Shown here piece after piece: positions 44,039 through 55,510 of a stretch of DNA of 64,000 nt (position 1 is its first letter; each line of letters starts with the position of its first letter). The notes beneath the pieces were generated by a model, which was not told the origin of the DNA, made no database searches, and worked only from the letters and a program-made list of their open reading frames with translations. Location of the stretch: contig MU119208.1 in NCBI GenBank assembly GCA_014904845.1, positions 647,575-711,574 of the forward strand, given 5' to 3'. The translations under genes and the position numbers were made by a program. Origin of the DNA: Acephala macrosclerotiorum. Its lineage: Eukaryota > Ascomycota > Leotiomycetes > Helotiales > Mollisiaceae.

Positions 44039-46230
44039 ATGGCGACCCTCGATACTCTGCCATCTGAGATAATATTTCAAATTACTCGCTGTAAGTGTTT
44101 CTTCGCAGATGCAGAAATGTCACTAACACCATCTCTAGTTCTCAGCCCTCGCGACATTGTCACTCTCCAATTTGTCAACAAGAGACTCCTGGATCTCGGA
44201 AGAGATGATACGCTATGGCGAGAACAATGCTTCAACGGCTCCTCCTTCCTCACGAATCTGCGACGGCGTAGAGAACTCATCACCTCCGAAGATGTACGAG
44301 AACCCGGATTCCGCGACCTGGCTCTTGCCCTAGCTTCTGGCAATGGACTTGGAGACTCGAGACTCGCCCAGCCTCGGGAGGAAGCAAGAGATCTGAAAGC
44401 CATATCAAATGAGAGGATTCGCATAATGGCAAACTGGGATCCAAGTTATCCGGACGAGAAGGTTCAATGGTACGACGAATACATTGCGAGGAATGCTCCT
44501 ATCTCTACATCTTGGCTGCAACAGCCCCGCAATAGGGAGAGTGCTGAGCATGAATGCCTTGAGGTTCGAGGCATGGGCATATACACACCCGCTGGAGAGG
44601 ATGATGCAACATTAGTTGTGGCTCCGCTTGACGATGGGAGCGTCTGCCTTTGGGATATCAGTGGTACCAAGGGCAGGAAGGGGAGTATCATCGCTCGCAG
44701 CAGGTCGGGCTTGATATCTGTTCACCCGGATTCTCAAGATGATACTGGAAAGCGTACCAAGGCGATCAACACAGGAGCCACAGAGTGTGTTAGTGTCGAT
44801 AGCGCCCGGAATCGAGCTTATTTTGCCGTACAAAGTGGTACGTCTTTCCAAGCTTCAATTCCTCTTTCTTTTCCTACCACCGTCATAGTGGTCTCGAAGT
44901 TTCGGGATATCTAGGCGGAGGACGAATCTCGACAAAGTTGATGTTATCAAGAGTTAATATTCTGCCCAAGCGGAAATTGTCCTTCGTCCTTATCCAAACG
45001 AATCTCCCTTCGTATAATTCTCATGTTGGTTTTCGTGGCTGATGAGTCCAAGATCTGGTCGAGGTTGATCTTGAGACACTTTCGACGGTTAGCCACGAGA
45101 GGTTCCCATTCTCAATCACTGCTCTCTCTGAGGCGAAGCATCCTATCCCGCTCACGGTTGGTACGAACCCATCACTCTACCTTCACGATCCTCGAGCAAG
45201 AAGAGCTGGCGGTGGAACTAGTGATTCGACCCGCATTGACTCTTACGACACCGCGTTTGCCTCTCTCGGAAGCTCGAGTTCCTCGGATTTCCGGACTCTT
45301 CTCAACCCGGAACCAAGCCCTCAGTATGCTCATCTCCACCACCCGGGTCCATTGAGTATCCTACATCTACCAAGTTCGGGTGACGAGTGGGACGGTAATG
45401 GCGAGATCTATGTCGCTGGTCGCTTCCCTAGTATCCTCAGTTATGATCGCAGATATTTCCCTAAGCTTCGTGGTACAATTCATTCGGGAGCACGGTTGTG
45501 CAGTATGGCGTCGTTGCCATATCCTTTTGCCTCGATGGAAAATGATCTTGCCAGACGAGGCGAACTTACCATAGAGCAAGTGTGGGAGGCCAAAACTCGC
45601 CCAGGAAAGACCTTGATTGCCTGCGGAGAATACAACAGCAAGGGATCTCTGGAGATGTATGGACTGTCGCCGAACCCAATGCTCTCAACGATATCATCCG
45701 ACTTTCAAGCTGGCAGTCTGCAAAGCTCGGTGATGAAGAATCGCCAGACTTCATCAAGTTCAAAGTTACTATCTGTCTCAAACCATGGAACACGGGTGGT
45801 CGCTTCCGACGGACAAGGTAACCTCAAATGGCTTGAGCGTGATGGCTTTACGGAAGCTCGAAGATGGAATATAGCCCACGGGTCAATTGAAGCCCCACGC
45901 GGCATTTTTGGCACCCTCGGAGATAACTACATGGATTCCGGATCAGGAGATATTGTGATCAAACTTGCGAACACACATAGTGGGCGCGCGGAGAAGCCTG
46001 TGAACAAGGACAACCTGGTCCTTTGGACGGGCGAAAAGATAGGGCTGTTGAGTTTCTCCAGCAAGCCCGGTTTCACGACCGATAGTTTTGAGGACCGCGG
46101 GAACAAAACACCAGAGGAACTTCACAGGGAACGGGAGGAGAGAACGTATTCAGAAACCATGGGTAGAGCGCTGGAAGCCAATGCGAACGAAGTCAGATGG
46201 ATGAGAGGGCTGGGACTTGGGTTATCCTGA
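44039..46230 (+). CDS. F-box protein with WD40/beta-propeller-like region
   Basis: Three exons (44039-44090, 44139-44837, 45053-46230), 642 aa. Splicing of the first intron joins MATLDTLPSEIIFQITRF to LSPRDIVTLQFVNKRLLDLG, an N-terminal F-box (LPxEI..I...L...D......V.K.), which binds Skp1 in SCF ubiquitin ligases. After about residue 180 the sequence looks like a degenerate beta-propeller: VVAPLDDGSVCLWDISG, VSVDSARNRAYFAVQS, PLTVGTNPSLYLHDPRA, YVAGRFPSILSYDRRYF, RVVASDGQGNLKWLERD, NLVLWTGEKIGLL. This would be the substrate-binding part. The second intron is 213 nt, long for this genome, and might hide a small extra exon. Substrate unknown. Confidence 0.82.
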
Positions 46231-48085
46231 AGGGCGATATAACGTTGCATTGGGTGTACTTTTTTCGCGAAGATTTCGCAGAACCGTATCCGTAGAGGGA
46301 CGAAGAGAAAGGGCAACCTTATTCCGTGTGTTTTGTTGTATACTTACAAGCCAGTTCCTTCAGCTTTGAAACATTTGATGAGGTCAGACGATTCACACTT
46401 TGGACCCGAGAGTAACAGTTCATCAGCGCGGCAGATGCGAAAATCAGGTTCCTGGATGCGTGTGCGAGTTCTCAAAAGATGTCCGACTTGGTGTCACGGT
46501 ATCTATCGAGCAGCATACATACATGCTGTGTCCTGACCTCGGAATCCTGGGCTGTCGTCTCGGTGTCCACGCAGATCAAAGAGTCCAAGGCTGTTTCTGC
46601 GTTTCAATGATTGGAATTGTTCAAAGGGCGAGCGATGGCCTATTGTATTTGTACCAGGAACCCTTCACCACGGCATTGGATCTCAGCTTGGCGAAAGACC
46701 GAACCCAGTCTGACAGACTGACAACTGGCAGGACACCAGCTCGTCACTTTCTATGCGATACAGTCATGTCGACTTATGCAGAACTGCACTCGCCTTGTGA
46801 AAGTCAGGTGGAGAGGGGTCATCCTATGACTTTTGAGGTAATTGCGGTGGTGATCTCGGAGGTCTTGTATGGATGTCTTATCATGCTGCCAGGCGGCATA
46901 AACGGTCTCACGGAACCTTATACGTGGGATAGATAGCTGGCCGCAGCGGCAACTATTCGATACGCTTTCTCGTTCGGGATAATTTTGATCTTGGGCGCTT
47001 CTAGAGGGCGATACAGGTGATTAACAGCTAGACAGCGCAGCCTGAGACACGCATTTGTTCCGGGATGCGTCGAATTCAGAGAGGAATTCAGCGGATCATA
47101 TAACGGTTTGAGCACTGACAACAGCCTCAAGCACAGGGCACGCTCAGGATGTTCCTGGGTGGTGGTGGCAAAATGTCGACGTCCATCGTCTGAAGTTGTT
47201 GAATACCAATCAGACTTACGAGGCGAGCTGAAGGTTCCAGAATGGTGGTGGTCCTTGGTGGTTAGGGGGCTCGTTTAGCGTCGCCTTGTGCTTTCCTTGC
47301 ACTTTCACCGCTCAAGTGGCACGGGGGGTGGTGCACGGGTCAGGGTTCGAACCTCACTCGTACTTTTGCTGTCTCCACCAGCAACGAGACACCAACGAAG
47401 CACCACTATCACCAATACTCCCACCATCTCCGACCACCTGCACTCGATACCTGCAGTGCCTACCAGCGGTGACCCAGCCTCGCATTGTCGCAAATCCTCC
47501 ACCGTGACTTACGCACAAGTCGTGCATGTCGCTGTGTTTTCTAGGCTGGTCCGTCGCCTGGTCACTGTACCTTCCACGTATCCGCGGGGTCCATCGAGCC
47601 CCAAAGCAGCAGAGCGTCGAGACCCTCTCGCACTACCCTTCCCTACCTACTCTGAACCTTCCGCACGAGCACGGATTGTCCCTCCCGCGGAGGAAAGTTT
47701 GTACCCGAAAAGACTTTTAGCCAAGACCGATAGCTGGAGTCAGCCTCGAGTCGTTACGATTGGCCCGGACGCACAAGTCGTTCCAAAAACAAAGGGCTGA
47801 AATTTCAAACTTATTCTCCATACATGTCTAACCAATTTCCGCATGTCACCTTTATGTATCTTCAACTTGTAGCCCTGCAGCTCGTCCGCCTTACCTACGG
47901 TATTGGCTTGCAGCAACTCCTGCTTGCCCCAAGACTAGAGCAGAGGCGTTTGTCAGTTCAGACGACCTTTGCTCAAACAAAATACTTTCTATATCTGTGC
48001 TCGTCACCATTATTATTAGCAGCTGTTGCTTGCGCACGTTACTAGTCTTTTCGTTCTGCGTTGCCAAATTTATTTCCCTAATTCC
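46231..48085. other. long gene-free stretch
   Basis: 1.85 kb. A frame at 47288-47800 has a Pro/Arg-rich second half that looks mildly coding but lacks an ATG start. GGTTCGAACC at 47343-47352 resembles a tRNA B box, but no tRNA cloverleaf could be built around it. Otherwise nothing. Confidence 0.4.
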
Positions 48086-49210
48086 ATGGCTGCTTTTCTC
48101 AGAGAGAGTACGAGCCCCGAGAACAAGCCCTCCGCGAACTCTTCTTCCAGACGGCGACACCATGGCGGCAGCAGACCTGAATCGCGGTCTCGACGGCCAC
48201 AAAGCGAACATGTACATACACACCACTCTCACTACAACATACGTTCCTCCCCGCCGCGACATCTCCAAACCCAATCTCAACCACAAATACAATGGTGTCC
48301 CCCATCACCCATCTCGATGACAGGTCCCTCGCCGCCTCCCATGATGGCCAGTTCCTCAACACCATCTCTCCCCCCGCCCCTCGAAATGGCAGGAATAACG
48401 ATGGAGCGCACCCCCTCCGGAAACTCCATCATGTCCGACACACCACCCACATACTCCACCTCTCACGACACCAATACGTTAACTCTCCGCGACTCAGAAG
48501 CCGCGCGCAGAGTAGAGTTTCACTTTTCATCAGCAAAACGTCTCTCCTCTTCTTCTTACCGCAAACACGAACGTATCCTCCGGAAACTGATCGGAGACCC
48601 GAACCGACCACTTGACGGCGGACCCGTGGATGATTATGCTCTAGCGGGGATCTTGACGACGGCTGATACGTTGTTTTTTGATGGGGTATTATCCGGGAGG
48701 GTGCAGTGGGAGTGGAGTTCTCAGGCAAGGTATAGAACGGAGTTGATTGGTACTACGGCTTTGAGGAGGTGTATTGATCGGGATGGGTTCGAGACGCTGA
48801 TTGTGCTTTCGGATCCGATTTTGACGGATCAGAGATATGATAGGAGGTTATTGCTTAGCGCGTTTTTGCATGAGTTGATCCATTGTTATCTTTTTATTCA
48901 GTGTGGGTTCGAGGCTCGGATGCAGGGTGGGCATACGGAGGGATTTCATCGCATTGCGGGGATCATTGATGGGTGGGTTGGGGAAGGACATTTGAGGTTG
49001 TGTAACATGAAAGCCAACCTGGATCATTTTCGACGGGATGATGATGGCGGGAGAGGCTTTGAGGGCGGCTGGGGTGGGGAGGAGCGGAGAGGGAGAGGGA
49101 GAGTCGAGTACCTGAGCAGAAGACACGATCACGAGGGCTGCAATCAAAGTCCGCGACCGGACAGTGGACTGTTATTGGAGCCGCCGGGCATTGCCTACGG
49201 GTACCTATAA
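48086..49210 (+). CDS. SprT-like zinc metalloprotease domain protein
   Basis: Single exon; 374 aa from ATG 48086, with a less likely start 20 codons upstream at 48026. The N-terminal 160 residues are Ser/Pro/His-rich and disordered. The domain begins near residue 170 (RKHERILRKLIGD) and carries the zinc site FLHELIHCYLFIQCG, HExxH-type with His262, Glu263, His266, followed by GGHTEGFHRIAGIIDGW whose His residues near 283-288 complete the site. The SprT family includes Spartan/Wss1-like DNA-protein crosslink proteases, but the C-terminal zinc ribbon and SHP/PIP boxes are not seen, so this is a fungal SprT-like of unknown role. Confidence 0.85.
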   Translation: MAAFLRESTSPENKPSANSSSRRRHHGGSRPESRSRRPQSEHVHTHHSHYNIRSSPPRHLQTQSQPQIQWCPPSPISMTGPSPPPMMASSSTPSLPPPLEMAGITMERTPSGNSIMSDTPPTYSTSHDTNTLTLRDSEAARRVEFHFSSAKRLSSSSYRKHERILRKLIGDPNRPLDGGPVDDYALAGILTTADTLFFDGVLSGRVQWEWSSQARYRTELIGTTALRRCIDRDGFETLIVLSDPILTDQRYDRRLLLSAFLHELIHCYLFIQCGFEARMQGGHTEGFHRIAGIIDGWVGEGHLRLCNMKANLDHFRRDDDGGRGFEGGWGGEERRGRGRVEYLSRRHDHEGCNQSPRPDSGLLLEPPGIAYGYL

Positions 49211-49672
49211 CACCCCTGTTCAAATATAAGAACTTCGGCAACTGGACCACGACACGTGGAGGAAGACATACACGACATAATGGCCGACGACTTTCGTTTT
49301 CTCATCGAATCTCTTCCACGACACGATTGCATAGCATGATAGAACAGCGTTATCACTTTGCGGTATTGCAAGTTAGACTGGCGTTCATTTATGGGGATAG
49401 GAAACTTCTTTTTAAAATTAAGGACTAAGGAAGGATTAGCGCATATTGTTCATACGATAGTACCGTTAGGAGAAACGATGAAACGGAGTTGAATATTTGT
49501 ATATATAGTTACCTACGTTTGCCTGTGTAAGGCTCGGAGTGGAGGATATACCTTCCTGACTCCACGAAATACTTTTTTTAACACGTTATAACAACCACAC
49601 CGCCTCTCCCGGAATACCATAAGTGACTTTGCTTGTGAGAATATTTTGAGAGAACTGGGAGGAAGACGCCGT
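49211..49672. other. convergent intergenic region
   Basis: 460 bp between convergent genes; it presumably contains both 3' UTRs. No other feature. Confidence 0.5.
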
Positions 49673-50207
49673 TCACAACTTCCCAGCAACGGCCTTCCCC
49701 AACCCACCCATCCTCCACCCCAAAGCAGCCAACAACATAAACCCCGTTGCTCCACCACCAAACATGACCGCCGGTGCTCCATCCACTTCTCCTTTTGCCC
49801 AGCCGAAGATGGAGGCTGCTGCGTCCACTGTTGCGATATCATATCAGCTCTATCCCCAGCCTTTCACTTACACATCAGAACGGGAAGGGTAAACTAACAA
49901 GCATCAACAGCCGCCCCAATCAGTACCGCATTTCGTCTCGCCTCAGGACTCTGAGCGGTCAAGAGGAAAGCTCCCAGGAAGAAATCCCTGCCTCCTACCA
50001 TGCGGATCTATCTTTCATCAATTTTGATCTTTCGAAGAAAAGAAGAGGGGAGGAAGGGAGGAAGGGGGTGCGCACGGCAAGGTTCGAGCCAGTAGGAATA
50101 GGATAGAAGAATGTTGCACAGGTGAAGGATGGGAGAGTGAAGCAGGAGAGTCCGACTGCCATGCGGGAGGCGGCGAGGATTGTTAGGGGGAGGGGGAGGG
50201 ATGCCAT
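49673..50207 (-). CDS. small integral membrane protein, DUF4267-like
   Basis: Three exons (50207-50076, 50007-49899, 49827-49673), 131 aa, a short gene easily missed because each exon is small. The joined protein reads MASLPLPLTILAASRMAVGL, then a Pro/Phe-rich hydrophobic segment, SNLA-IRMVGGRDFFLGAFLL, RRNAVLIGAAVDALDAAASI, and a final helix GGGATGFMLLAALGWRMGGL. RxxGxRDxxLG and the four-helix plan match fungal DUF4267 proteins. The first donor, GTGCGC, is weak but is the only one that gives a continuous conserved protein. Function unknown; probably an organelle or plasma membrane protein. Confidence 0.72.
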
Positions 50208-50741
50208 TCTGAGGTTAGGAATCGAGAATGAGATTAAAACTCTCTAGACTGCGAAACTAGAAAAAGTAGAGCATACAAAAGTTTGAATGTCCAGAGAGAC
50301 AGAGGCGCCTCTTGTCAATCAACAGCGAGCAGTCAGACCATTTATCCAAAGCAGCCATCTTACAATGTACGAAAGCAAGCTCATTCATAAATGCCGACTT
50401 GGCAATCGCGGGGTCAAAATCCGACCGTCTTATACCTCCATCCTCGCAATATTGAGGAATGAAAATATGAGATACTCCGACGCGACCTCGAAACGTGACT
50501 TCCGACAATGGTCGGGATTAAGAAATGAGACGCGGGGTTATGGCGGAGGAAAATCGTTCCGCTGGCCAATCACACCTCAATAACCCCGAAGGATAGTACA
50601 TTCTTTGCCAATCCTCATGAAATTATACAGTACCTAATACTCTAAGTACCTCAAAATATGTTCTCCTATCCTAGATTCTCCTCCGGTGCCAAAACCATAC
50701 CATCCCAATCAATGTCAGTCTAAACGCCAACGCCATGCTGT
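50208..50741. other. intergenic region
   Basis: 534 bp between two minus-strand genes: promoter of the DUF4267-like gene and 3' flank of the kinase. No gene is seen. Confidence 0.5.
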
Positions 50742-52453
50742 CTAAACACCAGGAACATAAACACCATCTTTACACAACACCACCACATTCTTAAAAAACC
50801 GTCTCCACTCCAACGGATCTCCCTTAACCTTCACGAACCTCACTTCCAGAAGTTCCGCTTCCCCAGCAGCATATGTATCAACCACGATATCTCCACTTAG
50901 ACTACATTGTCTGCCATCAAGAGTTTTGACTTTGATCCAACCGGCGTGGTTCCGTTCTGCCATTTGTGAGACGGGTGGAATCGGGACGTTGAGTTGGTGT
51001 AGGGCATCGCTTAGGAGTTGGAGTAAGAGCGCTGATGAGAGGTGAGAGAAGAAGCGTGTAAGTGAGTAATTTGGCACGATATCTCGGAATCGTCGAGCGT
51101 GTTGTGTCAGGCTTAGTGGGACGGAGGGAGCAGGTGTGAATTGGCTCATACTTGGCTCATCAGCCAACGACTCGAAAGGATGGCCTGAGGTGCCATTTGT
51201 CATGGTGCAGATTCCTCCAGCGTTGGTGTTGACTGGTTGACTGGCGCTAAATGTTGTGGCGTGGACTCGAGGTGGTCGTTCCCAGTCGAACATTATATCG
51301 TTGATCGGTGTTTCGGGTTGGGTGAAGGAGAATCGCGTGTTGTACACATCATTGTCGTCTACGTCCATGGCATCCTGACTTTGTCGTGGTTTCTGGGAAG
51401 GTTGTTGGCTGAAGTCGATTTTTAGACCTTCCAGCATTTGTGTTGCGAGGCTTAATGGATCTGTCATCTTGCCGTCGGAGGTGAGGAGGGGATTCCTTCG
51501 TGTGTACCATGGGTGTTGCTTGATGTGGTTGAATGTGAAGCGTTTTCTTGTGTCGACATTCATCATGCCTCGAAGCAATGATAGGACTGAACTCGGAAGC
51601 TTCTGCCATAAGTCATCTGTGCTTCTGCCTTTCTTTCCTAGATACTCCTCGAACTCCCAGCTCTGTGATGTTGGCTCGTCCCAAGGTGTGTTACCAACAA
51701 GGAGAACGAAAAGCACTACTCCGCAGGACCAGATATCGCATAGATTCGCAGCATACCCCGCAGCCTTTGGTGCATGCCTCGATTGTGTACTCTTCGAGCA
51801 GGAGATAACTTCCGGAGCAATATATGGAGGGCTTCCACACATCGTCGTGCTAAGTTTGGTCTGCCCTTGGTACTCGAAAAGTGTAGCTAGTCCGAAGTCT
51901 GCAATCTTCAAGTTGCCACTTTCTGACAACAGTATATTCTCTGGCTTGATGTCTCGATGTCCCACGCCCTTCGAATGCATATAGCTGACCCCACTGATCA
52001 ATTGTGTAAAGTAGAAGTGTGCAATATCCTCACTAACTCCCACGTCTGCTTCGATTTTGTCGAATAGGTCCCCTCCTTCTGCGTACTCCATCGCAATCCA
52101 TTTCCATACTGCATCTTCTCCGGTGGCGAACCATTCTATGATGTTTGGATGTTGGCCGATGTGGGAATGCAAGGACACCTCCATGGCGATTTGCTTTGCT
52201 GATATGCGGCCATGCTTGACGGCATAGGCTTTGTGTATGAACTTGACTGCAAAGACTGGATTCGTGGCCTGGGGAGGAATGGCTTTCTTTATTCTGCGCA
52301 ACGGATTAGCATCTGTTCTTCCTTAACTATAAGGTGGACTTACGATGCATAAGCTCCTCTCCCAATGGTCTTTGAAATAATGCGGAAGGGTAGATCGGAA
52401 GGCAATGGGTCGAGTTGAGACTGAAATGGTTCCATCGAGTTAGTATTCCTCAT
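50742..52453 (-). CDS. CHK1: checkpoint kinase Chk1
   Basis: Two exons (52453-52344, 52293-50742), 553 aa, or 547 aa if the second ATG at 52435 is used. Splicing joins IISKTIGRGAYAS to IKKAIPPQ, building the glycine loop GRGAYAS; FAVKFIHK has the ATP-anchoring Lys, GHRDIKPENILLS the catalytic loop, KIADFGLATLFEY the DFG, and CGSPPYIAPEV the Chk1-type activation segment end. WFATGEDAVWKWIAMEYAEGGDLFDKIE is the hinge region, as in Chk1. The C-terminus (FFSHLSSALLLQLLSDALHQ, KVKTLDGRQCSLSGDIVVD, LLEVRFVKVKGDPLEWRRFF) is the KA1-like regulatory domain. Chk1 transmits DNA-damage and replication signals from ATR to Cdc25/Cdk1 in the nucleus. Confidence 0.93.
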
Positions 52454-52876
52454 CTTTTATGAAAGTCCTCACATGCTAAATGGTTTTTTGAGGGTAAGAA
52501 CTTGAATTTATCGTGAAGAAACTCACCATGTCCAAAACGACTGCATGCAAAGTGTTGAAAGCCAATATCCAATGGATGATGTTGTTGTCGAGTCAAGTTT
52601 CGCAGTCGCAAAAGTATCGCGGTCGAACGCGTGCGTGATTGGTCAGACGCGATCAGTGTCCGAGCCTCGTCCGATGTTGGCTACGCAACCGGTGGCCTTC
52701 GTGTAAACAGAGCTTTGAAGGCTGACCCATCCGAAATACCTACAAAAGTCAAGATAGCTTCCTGCTTTGTTCGCGCAACACAATCGCTTTCAGAACGTTA
52801 CATTCTTCGCTCTCGAGCTTCGATCTTTCATTGTCCTCTTGCATTAAGTAATCGGACTCCTCTAAACTCTTTCATC
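52454..52876. other. divergent promoter region, CHK1/E2
   Basis: 423 bp between the Chk1 and E2-C starts, with both promoters. ACGCGT-like CGAACGCGTGCG at about 52624-52635 includes ACGCGT (52627-52632), the MBF (MluI cell-cycle box) core, notable because both flanking genes are cell-cycle genes. Confidence 0.5.
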
Positions 52877-53535
52877 ATGAGCAACTACGATATGGAAGAC
52901 ACCCAAAACTCCGCACCAGGTGCTTTGCCCCCGGCGCAAGCCTCAAAACTTGCTCCCAGACGAGGACCAGATGCTCAGAGCACTACCAAGAGGCCAGTAC
53001 CCTTCTATTGCAGTGTTTGAAGTGGTCGCGTGCTTACGACGAAAGCAGATTACAAACCGAGTTGATGCAGCTCATGACCTCTTCCGCACCTGGCATCTCT
53101 GCCTTCCCATCCGCTGCCGACAATCTTCTCCGCTGGGCTGCTACGATTGAGGGACCGGACGATACGCCTTACCAAGGCCTAACCTTCAAGCTCTCCTTCG
53201 AATTCCCCTCCAACTACCCCTATGCGGCTCCAACCGTCCTCTTCAAGACCCCGATCTACCACCCCAATGTTGACTTCTCCGGCCGAATCTGCTTGGATAT
53301 CTTGAAGGACAAGTGGACCGCTGCGTACAACATCCAAACCGTCTTGCTGAGCTTGCAAAGTTTACTTGGTGAGCCAAACAAGTAAGTTTGATGTCCCAGC
53401 GCTTAAAGGACATTCATGCTAATTGATTATAGTGCTTCTCCTCTTAACGGCGAGGCTGCCGAGCTGTGGGACAAGGATCCAGAGGAGTTCAAGCGCAAGG
53501 TTCTGGGCCGCCACCGCGATGTTGATGATGAGTGA
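52877..53535 (+). CDS. ubiquitin-conjugating enzyme E2 C (Ubc11/UbcH10-type)
   Basis: Three exons (52877-52992, 53049-53381, 53433-53535), 183 aa. After a 35-residue Ala/Pro-rich leader, [20 protein letters not shown] begins the UBC fold as in UBE2[23 protein letters not shown] and the active-site region [20 protein letters not shown], with catalytic Cys in [11 protein letters not shown], follow, then [20 protein letters not shown]. This E2 primes substrates for the anaphase-promoting complex. The first intron (52993-53048) has a GC donor (AG/GCCAGT) and CAG acceptor; no GT donor keeps the conserved KRLQ junction. Without it the frame stops soon. Upstream lies CHK1, divergent, with an ACGCGT box between. 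Confidence 0.9.
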
Positions 53536-54708
53536 GGGATGATTGTATGGTGCGCTTGCTGTTGGCGTTTAATGATGATCATGGAGAATGTACATACCAA
53601 AGGAGTCTGTTTGCTTTGAGTCGGGTTCTTCACGCGGCATTGTCACTGTCTGGCAGAAAAAGGAGTACATGATACCTTTGGAAATTGTATGACTACTGCA
53701 TAGGAAGTCAGATGCTTGGATTACAAATTCAATTGTCGTCTTGACATTTCACCCAACCTTTATCAGATTCGTGAGTGAACTGTAGATCCAAGAAAAAACT
53801 GGAACCTGTAGTTATACCTTCTCTTGTACTTTTTAGGGACGAGTTGAACGAGCCGGACGTGGTGGGGCATGCTCAAGGATCTTCATGTCTCTAGGTGAAA
53901 ACGATAGATTGTTTCATGAAGGCGACCCACCCATTTTCTGAGAATGCTCTTTATCAAAATCGTGGTTCTTAATATTACGATGTCGCCAATGCTCATTTTA
54001 CCGACTAGAGGAGGGTGCAGCCGCAAAAGCAGTGTCTCCCCTCACCCAAACTTCTCGCCCTCTCATAACCTGCCTCTCACCACAGCTCCGATCTTGTTAG
54101 AATCTTGCAAATTCTAGTATTATTCTCAAGATTCTCAGGCTAAACTTGAATTTGCCTTTCGTTGTAATCCTCCTACTTGATAAAGCAATGGCAGGAAATT
54201 AAGGAAGATCGTTACCTGGAGGAGGCTTGCAGTACCGTATGTTGGAGAAGCAGTGCCTGAAAGATTTAGACCTTGAAATCCGACAAAGACCCGTTCTGGG
54301 AAGAGGGTATGAGGGACGTCTGGGAATGAATCTCTCACAAAATAGAGCGAGCTGCTCGAGTATTCTGCAATTGAAAGGACATCTGATTCAAGGTCCCTTT
54401 TTTCTCAGTACTTTGTCGGATAATCATTTCCATATACCATGAAGAAAGGAATATCGGCAAACAACAATGTAGCAAACTATTGGGCACCCTGTACGCACTT
54501 GTGACAAACCTCCCTGAGCGCTTGCTGGGCTGTCTCGTGCACTAGTCCCATCTTTTCGTTCATATCCATTGTGCCATCGCATCCCATATTCCATTGTACT
54601 CTTGAGAATGAATTGTTTGCTTTCGGATGCAGGTAGACCTTTTCATTCATGAGCTAACCAGCAGAATGCAGCAACTCCACCCAAACCATGCCATGAAAAA
54701 GAGCACAC
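53536..54708. other. convergent intergenic region
   Basis: 1.17 kb between convergent genes. Frames at 54135-54442 are short and unsupported. The part nearest 54708 is the 3' flank of the eL31 gene. Confidence 0.45.
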
Positions 54709-55216
54709 TTATTCCTCAACGAGAGCAGTTTGTAATCCCTTAGCATCCTTAACGTTGACGGCCTGGACGTAGCTGTACAGCTTCTCCTTCGCACCCTCCT
54801 CGTCGTTTCGCTTTCTCGAGATTCGGACGCGCAGTCTGTACGGAACACCCTTGACACCAGCCTCCCAGACTTTCTTGTTCAATTGGGGATCCAGACGGAC
54901 ATCGGATGTGCCCTATGATTCCACCGTCAGCTTTAGACTTCCTTCTTACTTTGTTTGCGGTAATGTATTATATTATCGTGCGTACCATTGACTTAGTTGC
55001 GAAAGCCTTGATCTCCTTGATGGCCTTTGGTGCCCGCTTCTTGAAGGTTACGCCATGGAGCTGCAAATCCATTAGTCCATATGCATTCAAAAATATCCCC
55101 AGCTGCCTTATTGAACGTACTCTCTTGTGGAGGTGGATGGTGTACTCGCGCGCAACGACATCAGCGATGGCGGATCTTTGCGTCTTGGTCGCGGGCTTCT
55201 TGGTCTTTGACGACAT
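54709..55216 (-). CDS. RPL31: 60S ribosomal protein eL31
   Basis: Three exons (55216-55121, 55060-54986, 54912-54709), 124 aa, the normal length. The sequence [60 protein letters not shown] and [20 protein letters not shown] is unmistakable eL31. Introns interrupt after HKR and after KSM, both GT..AG with CTAAT/CTGAC branch sites, a usual pattern for intron-rich fungal ribosomal genes. It sits at the polypeptide exit-tunnel rim of the large subunit. The C-terminus ends LQTALVEE, also typical. The start is fixed by homology. Confidence 0.97.
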
Positions 55217-55510
55217 TTCTATAGATAGTTAGATTCCGCAGATGAAAGTAGATGTATGTTCCTCCAGGACAATATCACATACTGTGCGGTGTGTCGAGAC
55301 TTGTCGTTGGAAGTTCGTTGTCGTGATCTCGAAATTCAGAGTTGATTTTCAGAATGCCGATTTGTGTGAGAGGCTCTAGGCTATATTGGGCTTAGCTCCT
55401 CTCTTAATCTTAGCGCAGAGAGACCTACTCGCCGCCTTAAGATCTCTGCGTAGATCCTTCCATCGCTGCTTTACGAAGGAAGAAAGTATCACCGAGCGCT
55501 GTGATTCAGA
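55217..55510. promoter_or_regulatory. divergent promoter region, eL31/RGS
   Basis: 294 bp separating divergent ATGs. No strong TATA box; contains the eL31 leader with a CTTAATCTTAGCGCAGAG stretch. Shared promoter is inferred from position only. Confidence 0.4.

Noticed and set aside
47343..47352. GGTTCGAACC as a tRNA B box
   Set aside because: No matching A box, acceptor stem or anticodon arm could be formed at proper spacing.
47288..47800. 170-codon frame as a gene
   Set aside because: It lacks an ATG start and any recognised domain; only its second half looks coding, so it is left in the intergenic note.
50079..50090. AAGGTTCGAGCC as a tRNA T-arm
   Set aside because: It falls in the last codons of exon 1 of the DUF4267-like gene and no cloverleaf fits.
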